Assembly (NCBI RefSeq): GCF_018860155.1
Contig: NZ_JAHKNI010000027.1
Location: 1 to 64,000, forward strand
Direction: 5' to 3'
Length of the DNA stretch: 64,000 nt
DNA from: Nocardia albiluteola
GTDB taxonomy: Bacteria; Actinomycetota; Actinomycetes; Mycobacteriales; Mycobacteriaceae
Each line of letters opens with the position of its first letter. Position 1 is the stretch's first letter. Positions 35,418 to 45,404 of this stretch are shown here, piece by piece. The translations under genes were made by a program, and so were the position numbers. The notes under the pieces are model-generated. The model ran no database searches. It saw only the letters and a program-made list of their open reading frames with translations, and was not told the DNA's origin.

Positions 35418-36092
35418 TCAGCAATCACGGCCGGTGAGACCGCGGTAGATGAAGCGGGTCAGGCCCGCTACCGCTTCGTCCTCCGCGAGCTCGACCGTGC
35501 CGTCCTGTTGCGCCTCCAGTAGACCCTGCACGGTCAGGAACATCATTGCCAGGCTGGCCTCCGGGGTACTCGGCAACGAGACCCCGGCCGCGGGGAATGC
35601 GTCGAGGTGATCGGCGATCTCGTTGCGCTGCTCGGCGCTGAATTGCCCTGCGAGCCGGGCGAATTCCTCGTTCACCAGGGCGGCCTGCTGGACCGCGCGC
35701 AGCACCGGCCAGTGCTCGCGCGCGAAGCGCCAATAGGTTTCGACGTGGAAGCGGACCGCGTCCGGATCGGTGAAGTCGGGATTGTGCGCTTCTACCTCGA
35801 CGGCCGTATCTCCCTCGGCAGCAAAGTCTTTCATCAGGGCCTGGAGTAACTCCTCCTTGCTCCCGAAGTGATTGTAGAAAGATCCGGCCGCACGCCCGGC
35901 CGCCGCGGTGATGTCGGTGATCTTGGTGTTGAGATAGCCGCGCTCGGCGAACAACCGCCGCGCCGCACTCTTGAGCGCCTGTTCGGTCTCGGCCGAGCGC
36001 TCCTTGCGGACGCCACGTTCCCGGCGGCCGGCCTCTTCCCCGCGACCGTCCCGCGACGCACCACCGGCTCCTGCGACGCCTCCCGCGGCCAT
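35418..36092 (-). CDS. TetR-family regulator paired with the flavin monooxygenase
   Basis: A 224-residue TetR protein with the HTH at about residues 35-78 (AARRLFAERGY, TKITDITAAAG, AAGSFYNHF). It has a helical ligand domain. The ATG at 36092 is chosen because AGGAGG lies eight bases upstream; the longer ATG at 36125 has no such site. It is divergent from the monooxygenase across an 84-bp gap that holds a TGAAT-N4-ATTCA repeat, so it likely represses itself and the monooxygenase. Confidence 0.87.
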   Translation of the reverse strand: MAAGGVAGAGGASRDGRGEEAGRRERGVRKERSAETEQALKSAARRLFAERGYLNTKITDITAAAGRAAGSFYNHFGSKEELLQALMKDFAAEGDTAVEVEAHNPDFTDPDAVRFHVETYWRFAREHWPVLRAVQQAALVNEEFARLAGQFSAEQRNEIADHLDAFPAAGVSLPSTPEASLAMMFLTVQGLLEAQQDGTVELAEDEAVAGLTRFIYRGLTGRDC

Positions 36093-36133
36093 CGACACCA
36101 CCTCCTTGACAGCGGAGCCTATCAACAGAATAC

Positions 36134-36147
36134 TGAATCTACATTCA
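36134..36147. promoter_or_regulatory. Candidate TetR operator TGAAT-N4-ATTCA
   Basis: Perfect five-base arms around CTAC, in the short divergent gap, about 30 bp upstream of the monooxygenase start and 40 bp upstream of the TetR start. Confidence 0.5.
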
Positions 36148-36176
36148 CTGAACCACGATTCACCATAGGAGCTGCC

Positions 36177-37691
36177 ATGTCACCCCAGGTACTCATCGCC
36201 GGAGCCGGGCCGACCGGCCTGACCCTCGCCATCGATCTGGCCCGCCGGGGCGTCACGGTACGGATAGTCGACCAGGCCGAAGAGTTCTTCGCCGGATCTC
36301 GGGGAGACGGCATCCAGCCGCGCACGCTGGAGATATTCGAGGATCTGAGCGTCCTGGACGCGGTGCACGCGGCCGGATCGCCGCAGGCGCCGATGCGCGT
36401 GTTCCTCGACGGCGAGTTCGTCACCGAGCAGCGGATGAGCGATCTGCGCGAGTCGACTCCGGATGTGCCGTATGCGAATCCGTGGGTGCTGGGCCAGTCC
36501 GATACCGAGGCGATCCTGCGCTCGCGCCTGGCCGAGTTCGGCGTCGAGGTCGAATTGTCCACGGCCCTGGTCACATTCACCCAGGATGCCGAGGGTGTCG
36601 CCGCCGTGCTCGCGGGGCCGGGCGGCCCCGAGACGATGCGCGCGGACTATCTGGTCGGCGCGGACGGCGGTCGCAGCACGGTGCGCAAGACCCTCGCCAT
36701 CGTCTTCGAGGGCAGCACGGACGAATCGATCCGGATGCTGCTCGGCGACGTCCCTGCCGACGCGCTCGACCACGAGTTCGGCTACTGGTTCGCCGCGGCG
36801 CGGGAACCGGGCGCGGGAATCGCGCTGACCCCGCTGCCCGGACGGCGGCTGTTCCAGTTCGCGGCGCCGCTGGCCCAGGATGCCGAACCCACCCGCGCGG
36901 TGCTTCAGGACCAGTTCGACCGGCTGTCCGGGCGCGCCGACGTCGCGCTCGGTGAACCTGTCTGGTCCACGGTATGGCGGCCGAATATCCGTCTCGCACA
37001 GCGCTTCCGGGATGGACGGGTCTTCCTGGCGGGCGACGCCGCGCACGCCCATCCCCCCACCGGCGGGCAGGGCATGAACACGGGCATCGCGGACGCCTAC
37101 AACCTGGGCTGGAAGCTGGCCGCCGCGCTCGCGGGCACTCCCGAGGCGCTGGACACCTACGAGCCCGAACGCCGCGCGGTCGCCGCGCGGGTCCTGGGCC
37201 TGAGCTCGGACCTGCTCGACAAGCACGTGTCGGGCGAACCGGACGCACTGCATCGCGGCGAGGAGACCCATCAGCTTTCGGTCACCTATCGCGCCCCCGG
37301 CGCGTCCGGCGCCCTCGTCGCGGGCGACCGCGCGCCGGACGCTCCCCTGCGCCGCTCCGACGGCACATCGATCCGCCTCTTCCAGCTACTCGCGGGCCCA
37401 TGCTTCACCTTGCTGCACTTCCAGCCCGCCAGGACCTCCACCACTCCAGCCGACGACATTACGGTCCGGACCGCACCCGCCGACCTCACCGGCGCGGCGG
37501 ACGACCTCCCGACGACGCTCACAGCGGGCTCCACCATCAGGGAGTTCTCGCTGACCACGCCCGATACCGACCCCCGCGGCGACCAGTTGCTCGCCGTCGA
37601 CAACCACGCATTCACCGCTTACGACGCCGTTCCCGGCACCCGGATCCTGATCCGCCCGGACGGCTATCTGGCCTGGCGCAGCGATCGCTGA
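36177..37691 (+). CDS. FAD-dependent monooxygenase (class A aromatic hydroxylase type)
   Basis: A 504-residue flavoprotein. The dinucleotide fold starts at residue 5 with GAGPTG (9-14), a DG motif follows at ADYLVGADGGRS, and the GD motif lies in VFLAGDAAHAHPPTGGQG (about residues 279-300). These three motifs mark PheA/TfdB-type hydroxylases that use NAD(P)H and oxygen. A C-terminal thioredoxin-like domain (about 380-504) is present. AGGAG precedes the ATG at six bases. Substrate unknown; control by the adjacent TetR protein is likely. Confidence 0.9.
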   Translation: MSPQVLIAGAGPTGLTLAIDLARRGVTVRIVDQAEEFFAGSRGDGIQPRTLEIFEDLSVLDAVHAAGSPQAPMRVFLDGEFVTEQRMSDLRESTPDVPYANPWVLGQSDTEAILRSRLAEFGVEVELSTALVTFTQDAEGVAAVLAGPGGPETMRADYLVGADGGRSTVRKTLAIVFEGSTDESIRMLLGDVPADALDHEFGYWFAAAREPGAGIALTPLPGRRLFQFAAPLAQDAEPTRAVLQDQFDRLSGRADVALGEPVWSTVWRPNIRLAQRFRDGRVFLAGDAAHAHPPTGGQGMNTGIADAYNLGWKLAAALAGTPEALDTYEPERRAVAARVLGLSSDLLDKHVSGEPDALHRGEETHQLSVTYRAPGASGALVAGDRAPDAPLRRSDGTSIRLFQLLAGPCFTLLHFQPARTSTTPADDITVRTAPADLTGAADDLPTTLTAGSTIREFSLTTPDTDPRGDQLLAVDNHAFTAYDAVPGTRILIRPDGYLAWRSDR

Positions 37692-37884
37692 CACGTCCCG
37701 CGTCCCCGGACGGACGTCCGACCTACATCGATGGATGAATCCCGGTGTGGCCCGGACGGTCTCGATCTTGGATCCTTTCTGCTGGCGCGCAAGCCTGTCC
37801 GCGCCGGTGCCCGTACGCTCTACGGTGTTCGGGCGACCGAGTGCGCGGTCGGAAGATGAGGACATCGGGTAGGGGTTGATAGCG

Positions 37885-39054
37885 ATGTTGGTGAAGGTCC
37901 GTGGTGACGACCCGTCACGGCTGTCCAGTACCGAGCGGACGGTGGTGAACTGGCTCAAGTCGTGGACCGGGTCGCATGCGCTCGGCGGTATCGCGCTCGT
38001 GCGGTCGCGCGCGGCCGACGTCATCGTGTGGACGCCGAAGACCTGCGTGGTGGTCGTGGTGAAGGGCTTCACCGAGCGGGTCAACGGCACCCTGCGGTGT
38101 TCGGACACCGAGCCCTGGACCATCGACGGCGCCCTGGCCCCGCTCGAGGACGTCGACCAAGGCACCGAGCCGATGGACGAGATCCATTACCGCACGAGCG
38201 AACTCGAACGCGAACTGCGCTCCGCGCCCGGGCGCGAATCGGTCGCGGTGATGGGCATCGTGCTGATCATCCCGCAGCTGGGCACCCGGATCGCGCTGGA
38301 GAAAGGCCCGCTGCCACCGGGAATCGACGTGGTGGTGGGCGATGGGCCCTCGTCGTTGCGCGCCTATTTCACCCGGATCGCGGGCGACGAATCCGGCGCG
38401 GGCGGGCCCGATTCCTGGGATGCCGCGCAGGTCGGCCAGGCTCTGGGCATGCTCGGATTCGCAGCGGCGGCAACCTACTCCGATCTCGTCGCCGAGGGCT
38501 TCGGGACTCCCAGCGCGAAACGCGCCGCGGCACCGGAACCCGTCGCGGCGCAGCGGGCCGCGGCGCTGCCGGTCCCCGAGCCCGAGCCGGCACCGCCGCG
38601 GAGCGCGCCGCGTCCCACGCCACCGCGGCCGCGCTCCGCTCCGCCACGCGAATTCGCCGCCGCACCACCGCCGGTCACTCCCCCGCGCGAATTCGCCGCG
38701 GCTCGGGCCCAATCCCCCGCCGGGGCACCCGAATCCGGGGCGGCGCCGTCGTATCAGCCCACGCCGCAACCGTATTCGGTGCCGTTCGATCCACGCCCCC
38801 CCAAGGCCGAGCGCCCACCCCGCGGCAATCGCAGCATCGCACCGCTGATCGTGCTCGGCTTCCTGGTGGTCGTGCTGGCCGTGGCGGCCATGTGCACCGG
38901 CGGCGGAGGCGGCAAACGCACCACCCCGGCGCCGGGATCGTCCCAGACGACCCTCACCACACCACCGTCGTTCACCACCGCCCCCGAACGCACCATCCCG
39001 ACCGACACCAACGGCCCGGCCTGCTTCCCCCTGCAGCCCTGCCCGGGCAGCTGA
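37885..39054 (+). CDS. Membrane-anchored hypothetical protein with proline-rich linker
   Basis: A 389-residue protein. Residues 1-190 are a globular domain that resembles NERD-type nuclease-related domains in ADVIVWTPKTCVVVVVKGF, but the resemblance is weak. Residues about 200-315 are Pro/Ala/Glu/Arg-rich, then one transmembrane helix (about 318-338, LIVLGFLVVVLAVAAM) precedes a Thr/Pro-rich tail outside the membrane that ends in CFPLQPCPG. The ATG at 37885 is chosen over a TTG nine bases earlier. Function is unknown. The following hairpin separates it from ctaB. Confidence 0.75.
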   Translation: MLVKVRGDDPSRLSSTERTVVNWLKSWTGSHALGGIALVRSRAADVIVWTPKTCVVVVVKGFTERVNGTLRCSDTEPWTIDGALAPLEDVDQGTEPMDEIHYRTSELERELRSAPGRESVAVMGIVLIIPQLGTRIALEKGPLPPGIDVVVGDGPSSLRAYFTRIAGDESGAGGPDSWDAAQVGQALGMLGFAAAATYSDLVAEGFGTPSAKRAAAPEPVAAQRAAALPVPEPEPAPPRSAPRPTPPRPRSAPPREFAAAPPPVTPPREFAAARAQSPAGAPESGAAPSYQPTPQPYSVPFDPRPPKAERPPRGNRSIAPLIVLGFLVVVLAVAAMCTGGGGGKRTTPAPGSSQTTLTTPPSFTTAPERTIPTDTNGPACFPLQPCPGS

Positions 39055-39068
39055 ACATCGTCACAAAA

Positions 39069-39099
39069 AGGGCCGAGCGGTTTTCCACCGTTCGGCCCT
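39069..39099 (-). terminator. Intrinsic terminator of ctaB, also usable from the + strand
   Basis: A 13-bp stem (one G-U pair) around a five-base loop. On the minus strand it is followed by a run of five T, the canonical form, right after the ctaB stop (39114). On the plus strand it lies just after the hypothetical gene. Confidence 0.85.
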
Positions 39100-39113
39100 G
39101 ATGCGTTCACCCC

Positions 39114-40097
39114 TCAGAAGAACATATGGCCAATTGTGTGCCAGCCCAGCACGGAATCCACTGCCAGGCCGCAGAATACGACGGCCAGATAGTTGTTCGA
39201 CTGCAGGAACAGCCGCAGCGGCTTCACCGACTCCCCGCGCCGCACACCGGCGTACAGCTGATGCGCCATCAGCAGGAACCACGCGCCCGCCGCCAGCGCG
39301 ACAGCGCCGTAGATGACGCCCGTGGCCGGAATCAGCGCCAGCGTGGCCAGCACCGTGAGCCAGGTGTAGATGACGATCTGCTTGGTCACCGCACGCTCGG
39401 TGGCCACCACGGGCAGCATCGGCACCCCCGCCGCGCGGTAGTCCTCCTTGTACCGCATGGCCAGCGCCCAGGTGTGCGGCGGTGTCCAGAAGAAGATCAC
39501 CAGGAACAGCACGATCGCGGGCCAGCCGATGGTGCCCGTCACCGCGGACCAGCCGACCAGCACCGGCATGCAGCCGGCCGCGCCGCCCCACACGACGTTC
39601 TGCGAGGTGCGGCGCTTGAGCCCCATCGTGTAGACCAAGACATAGAACAGGATGGTCGCGACCACCAGCAGACCGGACAGCAGATTCGCCTGCCACCACA
39701 GCCACGCGAAGGATCCGACGCCCAGGGTCACACCGAAGACGAAGGCATTGCGCGTCGGCACGGCCTCGCGCGCCAGGGGCCGCTTCGAGGTCCGCTTCAT
39801 CACCTTGTCGATGTCGGCATCCGCCACGCAGTTCAAGGTGTTCGCGCTGGCCGCACCCATCCAGCCGCCGAACAGGGTGGCCAGGATCAGCCGGATCTCG
39901 ACGTGGCCGCGGTCGGCCAGCAGCATGGTGGGGATCGTGGCCACCAGCAGCAGTTCGATCACGCGCGGCTTGGTCAGCGCGATGTAGGCCAGCACCCGCC
40001 GGGTCAGCGCCGAGAGTGGTCCGGTGCCGGTGACACGGTCCGCCAGCACCGTCGAGGAGGAGCCATGCGCGCCACCCGGGTGTTGCCCAATCCGCAC
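39114..40097 (-). CDS. ctaB: Protoheme IX farnesyltransferase CtaB
   Basis: A 327-residue UbiA-family prenyltransferase that makes heme O, the substrate of CtaA. The first Asp-rich motif is NTLNCVADADIDKVMKR and the second is in the loop FFWTPPHTWALAMRYKEDY. About nine hydrophobic helices are seen. The GTG at 40097 is chosen because AGGAG precedes it at five bases; an ATG at 40121 would add eight residues. It lies opposite tkt, as in mycobacteria. Confidence 0.92.
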   Translation of the reverse strand: MRIGQHPGGAHGSSSTVLADRVTGTGPLSALTRRVLAYIALTKPRVIELLLVATIPTMLLADRGHVEIRLILATLFGGWMGAASANTLNCVADADIDKVMKRTSKRPLAREAVPTRNAFVFGVTLGVGSFAWLWWQANLLSGLLVVATILFYVLVYTMGLKRRTSQNVVWGGAAGCMPVLVGWSAVTGTIGWPAIVLFLVIFFWTPPHTWALAMRYKEDYRAAGVPMLPVVATERAVTKQIVIYTWLTVLATLALIPATGVIYGAVALAAGAWFLLMAHQLYAGVRRGESVKPLRLFLQSNNYLAVVFCGLAVDSVLGWHTIGHMFF

Positions 40098-40558
40098 TGT
40101 TTCTCCTCGCAGGTGGTGCATCGATCCGGTTACGGAACTTCGGCGCGCCAGCTCGGCGGAACCCCTTCGACCAGGGCACTCCTCCGGCGGCAGCGCCGAC
40201 TACTACACACGATGGTAGACCCTGGCCGGGAGTGCTCCCGCACCCCCTGCCGCGAATCCGCCCCTGTCGCAGCCACAGTCTCGCCCCTCACCCGGCCCGG
40301 CGCCGCCAACCGGCGTCATGGCCCCCTGCCGATCGCGCCGGGCCGCGGCCCCGGCGCGCGGTCGCGCCGCCACGTGCGCAAACGACACCCTCGGCTCGCC
40401 CGGACGGTATCGGACAGCGCGAATACGACCGTGACGAAACAGTAGACACGGCCCGGTCCGGCAGGGTTCTGTCGTCACGACCGGGGCCGGGCCTCTAGGG
40501 TGGTGGGCAACAGCCCAATCCGCCCCTGAAGTTGACGAAGGTCAGGAGAATTCCGGTC
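40098..40558. other. Divergent promoter region between ctaB and tkt
   Basis: 461 bp with no supported gene. A TACCAT hexamer on the minus strand (near 40210) could serve ctaB with a 5' leader, and TAGGGT near 40495 could serve tkt. GC-rich imperfect inverted repeats occur near 40440-40495. Longer frames here are shadow-like. Confidence 0.35.
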
Positions 40559-42703
40559 GTGTCAGTCACAGACGACATCCGCGCCCTCACCCAGCCGAAC
40601 CATCCGGCCGACTGGACCGAATTGGACACCAAGGCGGTCGACACCGTCCGCGTGCTCGCCGCGGACGCTGTGCAGAAGGTCGGCAACGGCCATCCCGGCA
40701 CGGCGATGAGCCTGGCGCCGCTGGCGTACACGCTCTACCAGCGCATCATGCGCCTGGATCCGACCGATCCGACGTGGGCCGGCCGCGACCGGTTCGTGCT
40801 GTCGTGCGGGCATTCCAGCCTCACCCAGTACATCCAGCTGTACCTGGGCGGCTTCGGCCTCGAGCTCACCGATCTCGAGGCGTTGCGCACCTGGGGATCG
40901 CTGACCCCGGGCCACCCGGAATACCGGCACACCGAGGGCATAGAGATCACCACCGGGCCGCTCGGCCAGGGCCTGGCCTCCGCGGTCGGCATGGCAATGG
41001 CCGCGCGGCGCGAGCGGGGCCTGTTCGATCCGGCCGCCGCGACCGGCGCGAGCCCGTTCGACCACTTCGTCTACGTCATCGCCTCCGACGGCGACATCGA
41101 GGAGGGCGTCACCTCCGAGGCCTCCTCGCTGGCGGGCACCCAGGAGCTGGGCAACCTGATCGTCATCTACGACGACAACAAGATCTCCATCGAGGACGAC
41201 ACCCGCATCGCCCTGGGCGAGGACACCGCGGCGCGCTACCGCGCCTACGGCTGGCACGTGCAGGAGGTCGAGGGCGGGGAGAACGTCACCGCCATCGAGG
41301 CCGCGATCGAGGCCGCCAAGGCGGTCACCGACAAGCCGTCGTTCATCCAGCTGCGCACCATCATCGGCTACCCGGCACCGAAGAAGATGAACTCCGGCGC
41401 GGCGCACGGCGCGGCCCTGGGCGCGGACGAGGTCGCGGCCACCAAGAAGGTCCTGGGCTTCGATCCGGACAAGTCCTTCGACGTCGCCGCCGAGGTCATC
41501 GCCCACACCCGCACCAACTCCGCCGATCGCGCCAAGGCAGCGCGCGCGGCCTGGCAGGACCAGTTCGACGCGTGGGCCAAGGCCAACCCGGAGAACAAGG
41601 TCCTGTTCGATCGCCTGCAGAAGCGCACGCTGCCCGAGCGCTGGGAGACCGGCCTGCCGACCTGGGACGCCGATCCCAAGGGCACCTCGACCCGTAAGGC
41701 CTCGGGCAAGGTGCTGGCGCAGCTGGCCCCCGTGCTGCCCGAATTGTGGGGCGGCTCGGCCGATCTGGCCGAATCGAACAACACCACGATGCCCGACGTG
41801 CTCAGCTTCGGCCCCACCGCGATCAGCACCGGCGCGTGGAAGACCGACCCGTACGGCCGCACCCTGCACTTCGGTGTCCGCGAGCACGCGATGGGCTCGA
41901 TCCTCAACGGCATCGCCCTGCACGGCCCGACCCGCCCGTACGGCGGCACCTTCCTGGTGTTCTCCGACTACATGCGCCCCGCGGTGCGCCTGGCCGCGCT
42001 GATGCGGATCCCGGCCACCTACGTGTGGACGCACGACTCCATCGGCCTCGGCGAGGACGGCCCCACCCACCAGCCGATCGAGCACCTGGCCGCGCTGCGC
42101 GCCATCCCCGGCCTGAACGTGGTGCGTCCGGGCGACGCCAACGAGACCGCGCACGCCTGGCGGACGGTCCTGGAACTCGGTAGCGCCGAACGGCATTCGC
42201 ACTTCAAGCCCGCCGATGCCGTGCACACCGACGGCCCGTCGGCGCTGGCGCTGACCCGTCAGGACCTGCCGGTGCTCGAGGGGACCAGCTACGAGGGCGT
42301 GCGCCGCGGCGGCTACGTGCTGGCCGAATCCTCCACCGGCACACCGCAGGTAATCCTGATCGCGACCGGTTCGGAACTGCAGCTCGCGGTCGAGGCGCGC
42401 ACTAGGCTGGAGGCGCAGGGCATCGGTACCCGGGTGGTGTCCATGCCGTGTGTCGAGTGGTTCGACGCACAGGACAAGGCCTACCGGGACGAGGTCCTGC
42501 CGCCCGCCGTCCGGGCCCGCGTCACCGTCGAGGCCGGAATAGCGATGCCGTGGCACCGGTTCACCGGTGCGGACGGCGAGAACGTGTCGATCGAGCACTT
42601 CGGTGCCTCGGCCGACTACAAGACCCTGTTCCGCGAGTTCGGCTTCACCGCCGACGCCGTGGTCGAGGCCGCCCAGCGTTCACTCGACAAGGTGAAGGGA
42701 TAA
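40559..42703 (+). CDS. tkt: Transketolase
   Basis: A 714-residue thiamine-diphosphate enzyme of the pentose phosphate pathway. The ThDP motif GDGDIEEGVTSEASS extends to the Asn of YDDNKIS, the substrate His is in GNGHPG, and HDSIGLGEDGPTHQP marks the second domain. The GTG at 40559 is chosen (AGGAG at ten bases) rather than a TTG 27 bases earlier. It leads the tkt-tal-zwf-opcA operon. Confidence 0.95.
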   Translation: MSVTDDIRALTQPNHPADWTELDTKAVDTVRVLAADAVQKVGNGHPGTAMSLAPLAYTLYQRIMRLDPTDPTWAGRDRFVLSCGHSSLTQYIQLYLGGFGLELTDLEALRTWGSLTPGHPEYRHTEGIEITTGPLGQGLASAVGMAMAARRERGLFDPAAATGASPFDHFVYVIASDGDIEEGVTSEASSLAGTQELGNLIVIYDDNKISIEDDTRIALGEDTAARYRAYGWHVQEVEGGENVTAIEAAIEAAKAVTDKPSFIQLRTIIGYPAPKKMNSGAAHGAALGADEVAATKKVLGFDPDKSFDVAAEVIAHTRTNSADRAKAARAAWQDQFDAWAKANPENKVLFDRLQKRTLPERWETGLPTWDADPKGTSTRKASGKVLAQLAPVLPELWGGSADLAESNNTTMPDVLSFGPTAISTGAWKTDPYGRTLHFGVREHAMGSILNGIALHGPTRPYGGTFLVFSDYMRPAVRLAALMRIPATYVWTHDSIGLGEDGPTHQPIEHLAALRAIPGLNVVRPGDANETAHAWRTVLELGSAERHSHFKPADAVHTDGPSALALTRQDLPVLEGTSYEGVRRGGYVLAESSTGTPQVILIATGSELQLAVEARTRLEAQGIGTRVVSMPCVEWFDAQDKAYRDEVLPPAVRARVTVEAGIAMPWHRFTGADGENVSIEHFGASADYKTLFREFGFTADAVVEAAQRSLDKVKG

Positions 42704-42708
42704 GCGTT

Positions 42709-43836
42709 ATGGCACAGAACGAAAACCTCGCGGCACTGTCCGCGGCGGGAGTATCGGTATGGCTCGACGATCTGTCGCGGGACCGCATCCGGTCCGGCAA
42801 CCTCGCCGACCTGATCGCCACCCGCAGCGTGGTCGGCGTGACCACCAACCCGACGATCTTCCAGGGCGCCCTGAGCAAGGGCACCGCGTATGACGAGCAG
42901 ATCAAGGAGCTCGCCGCGCGCGGCGCGGACGTCGACTCGGCGATCCGCACCATCACCACCGACGACGTCCGCTCGGCCTGCGACATCTTCACCGAGACGT
43001 TCGAGCGCACCGGCGGTGTCGACGGCCGGGTCTCCATCGAGGTCGACCCGCGCTTCGCCTTCGACACCGACAAGACGGTCGCGCAGGCGATCGAGCTGTG
43101 GAAGATCGTCGACCGGCCGAACCTGCTGATCAAGATCCCGGCGACCGAGGCGGGCCTGCCCGCCATCACCAAGGTCATCTCCGAGGGCATCAGCGTGAAC
43201 GTGACGCTGATCTTCTCGGTCGAGCGCTACCGCGCGGTGATGGGCGCCTACCTGGACGGTCTGCGCAACGCGAAGATCGCCGGGCACGATCTGGCCCGAA
43301 TCCATTCGGTCGCTTCGTTCTTCGTCTCCCGCGTGGACACCGAGATCGACAAGCGGCTCGAGGCCATCGGCACCCCCGAGGCCCTGGAGCTGCGCGGCAA
43401 GGCCGGCATCGCCAACGCCCGCCTGGCCTACGTCGCATACCAGGACGTCTTCGACGGCGGCCAGCACACCTCCACGTTCGCCGGCCTGGCCGCCTCCGGC
43501 GGCGCGACCAAGCAGCGTCCGCTGTGGGCCTCCACCGGTGTGAAGAATCCCGACTACCCGGACACCATGTACATCACCGAGCTCGTGGCTCCCAACACGG
43601 TGAACACGCTGCCGGAGAAGACCATGCAGGCCTTCGCCGACCACGGTCCCCTCGAGGGCGACAAGGTCTCCGGCACGGGCGCGGCCGCCCAGGATGTGTT
43701 CGACCAGCTCACCGCCGTCGGCATCGACCTGAGCGACGTCTTCGACGTGCTCGAGCGCGAGGGCGTGGACAAGTTCGAGAAGTCCTGGGAAGAACTGCTC
43801 ACCGCTACCACGGCCGAACTCACCGGGGGCAAGTAA
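42709..43836 (+). CDS. tal: Transaldolase
   Basis: A 375-residue transaldolase, length typical of actinobacterial enzymes. The Schiff-base lysine is in NLLIKIPATEAG (K142), and the early motif TTNPTIFQGALS is conserved. It exchanges three-carbon units in the pentose phosphate pathway. It starts five bases after tkt. Confidence 0.95.
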   Translation: MAQNENLAALSAAGVSVWLDDLSRDRIRSGNLADLIATRSVVGVTTNPTIFQGALSKGTAYDEQIKELAARGADVDSAIRTITTDDVRSACDIFTETFERTGGVDGRVSIEVDPRFAFDTDKTVAQAIELWKIVDRPNLLIKIPATEAGLPAITKVISEGISVNVTLIFSVERYRAVMGAYLDGLRNAKIAGHDLARIHSVASFFVSRVDTEIDKRLEAIGTPEALELRGKAGIANARLAYVAYQDVFDGGQHTSTFAGLAASGGATKQRPLWASTGVKNPDYPDTMYITELVAPNTVNTLPEKTMQAFADHGPLEGDKVSGTGAAAQDVFDQLTAVGIDLSDVFDVLEREGVDKFEKSWEELLTATTAELTGGK

Positions 43837-43841
43837 CCGAT

Positions 43842-45404
43842 ATGGCCGGAGACGAGACAGCGGCCGTCCCGGTGAATCCGCTGCGCGAGGAGCGCGACAA
43901 GCGGTTACCCCGGATCGCAGGCCCGTGCAGCATGGTGATCTTCGGTGTGACCGGGGATCTCTCGCGCAAGAAGCTCATGCCCGCGATCTACGACCTCGCG
44001 AACCGGGGGCTGCTGCCGCCCGGTTTCGCGCTGGTCGGTTTCGCGCGCCGGGACTACAAGGACGAGGACTTCGCGCAGGTCGTCCTCGAGGCGGTCAAGG
44101 ACCACTCCCGCACGCCGTTCCGCCAGGAGGTCTGGGAGCAGCTGTCCGAGGGCATCCGCTTCGTGCAGGGCACCTTCGAGGACGACGCGGCCTTCTCCCA
44201 GCTCGCCGCCACGCTCAAACAGCTCGACACCGAGCGCGGCACCGGCGGCAATCACGCCTTCTACCTATCGATTCCGCCCAACGCCTTCCCGCAGGTGCTC
44301 AAGCAGCTCTCGCGCACGGGCCTGGCCAAACCGGCCGATCCGGGCCCGGGTAAGCCCAAACCCTGGCGGCGAGTGGTGATCGAGAAGCCGTTCGGGCACG
44401 ATCTGGCCAGCGCCAAGGAGCTCAACGCCCTGGTCAACGAGGTGTTCCCGGAGGAGACGGTCTTCCGGATCGACCACTACCTGGGCAAGGAGACGGTCCA
44501 GAACCTGTTGGCGCTGCGCTTCGCCAACGAGATGTTCGAGCCGATCTGGAACTCCAACTACGTCGACCACGTCCAGATCACGATGGCCGAGGACATCGGA
44601 TTGGGCGGGCGCGCGGGCTATTACGACGGCATCGGCGCCGCGCGCGACGTCATCCAGAACCATCTGCTGCAGCTCATGGCGCTGACGGCGATGGAGGATC
44701 CGATCAACTTCAACCCGCGCCAGCTCCAGATCGAGAAGATCAAGGTGCTGCAGGCGGCCAAGCTGGTCGAACCGCTCGACGAGACCACCGCCCGCGGCCA
44801 ATACGCCGAGGGCTGGCAGGGCAGCGAGCACGTCGTCGGGCTGCTGGACGAGGAGGGCTTCGACCCGCAGTCCAGCACCGAGACGTACGCGGCGATCACC
44901 GTCAACGTGGAGACCCGCCGCTGGGCGGGCGTCCCGTTCTACCTGCGCACCGGAAAACGCCTGGGCCGCAGGGTGACCGAGATCGCGGTGATGTTCAAGC
45001 GTGCGCCGCATCTGCCGTTCGACCAGACCATGACCGAGGAACTCGGGCAGAACGCACTGGTGGTGCGGGTGCAGCCGGACGAGGGCATCACGCTGCGATT
45101 CGGGTCCAAGGTGCCCGGGTCCAGCATGGAGGTCCGCGACGTCAACATGGATTTCAGCTACGGCGAGGCGTTCACCGAATCCTCCCCCGAGGCGTACGAG
45201 CGGCTGATACTGGACATGCTGCTCGGGGTGCCGTCGCTGTTCCCGGTCAACGAGGAGGTCGAATTGTCCTGGCGCATCCTCGATCCCGTGCTCGAGCACT
45301 GGGCCGCCAGCGGTAAACCCGAACCGTACGAATCCGGTACCTGGGGTCCGGACTCGGCCGACGAGATGCTCGCGCGCAGCGGGCGGGAATGGCGGCGGCC
45401 GTGA
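43842..45404 (+). CDS. zwf: Glucose-6-phosphate dehydrogenase
   Basis: A 520-residue enzyme for the first oxidative pentose phosphate step. The nucleotide-binding motif is FGVTGDLSRKK (residues 34-44) and the substrate/catalytic motif is RIDHYLGKE (R209-E217), with the catalytic His in it. The ATG at 43842 follows tal by five bases. Its end overlaps opcA by four bases. The reported partner OpcA is next. Confidence 0.95.
   Translation: MAGDETAAVPVNPLREERDKRLPRIAGPCSMVIFGVTGDLSRKKLMPAIYDLANRGLLPPGFALVGFARRDYKDEDFAQVVLEAVKDHSRTPFRQEVWEQLSEGIRFVQGTFEDDAAFSQLAATLKQLDTERGTGGNHAFYLSIPPNAFPQVLKQLSRTGLAKPADPGPGKPKPWRRVVIEKPFGHDLASAKELNALVNEVFPEETVFRIDHYLGKETVQNLLALRFANEMFEPIWNSNYVDHVQITMAEDIGLGGRAGYYDGIGAARDVIQNHLLQLMALTAMEDPINFNPRQLQIEKIKVLQAAKLVEPLDETTARGQYAEGWQGSEHVVGLLDEEGFDPQSSTETYAAITVNVETRRWAGVPFYLRTGKRLGRRVTEIAVMFKRAPHLPFDQTMTEELGQNALVVRVQPDEGITLRFGSKVPGSSMEVRDVNMDFSYGEAFTESSPEAYERLILDMLLGVPSLFPVNEEVELSWRILDPVLEHWAASGKPEPYESGTWGPDSADEMLARSGREWRRP

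Noticed and set aside
37740..37830. Minus-strand words resembling a transposon TnpB segment (RLARQQKGSK)
   Set aside because: Too short, in no extended homologous frame and without terminal repeats; probably coincidence.
40203..40478. 91-codon minus-strand frame between ctaB and tkt
   Set aside because: No ribosome-binding site or recognisable motif, Arg/Gly-rich composition, and it occupies the promoter region of two divergent genes.
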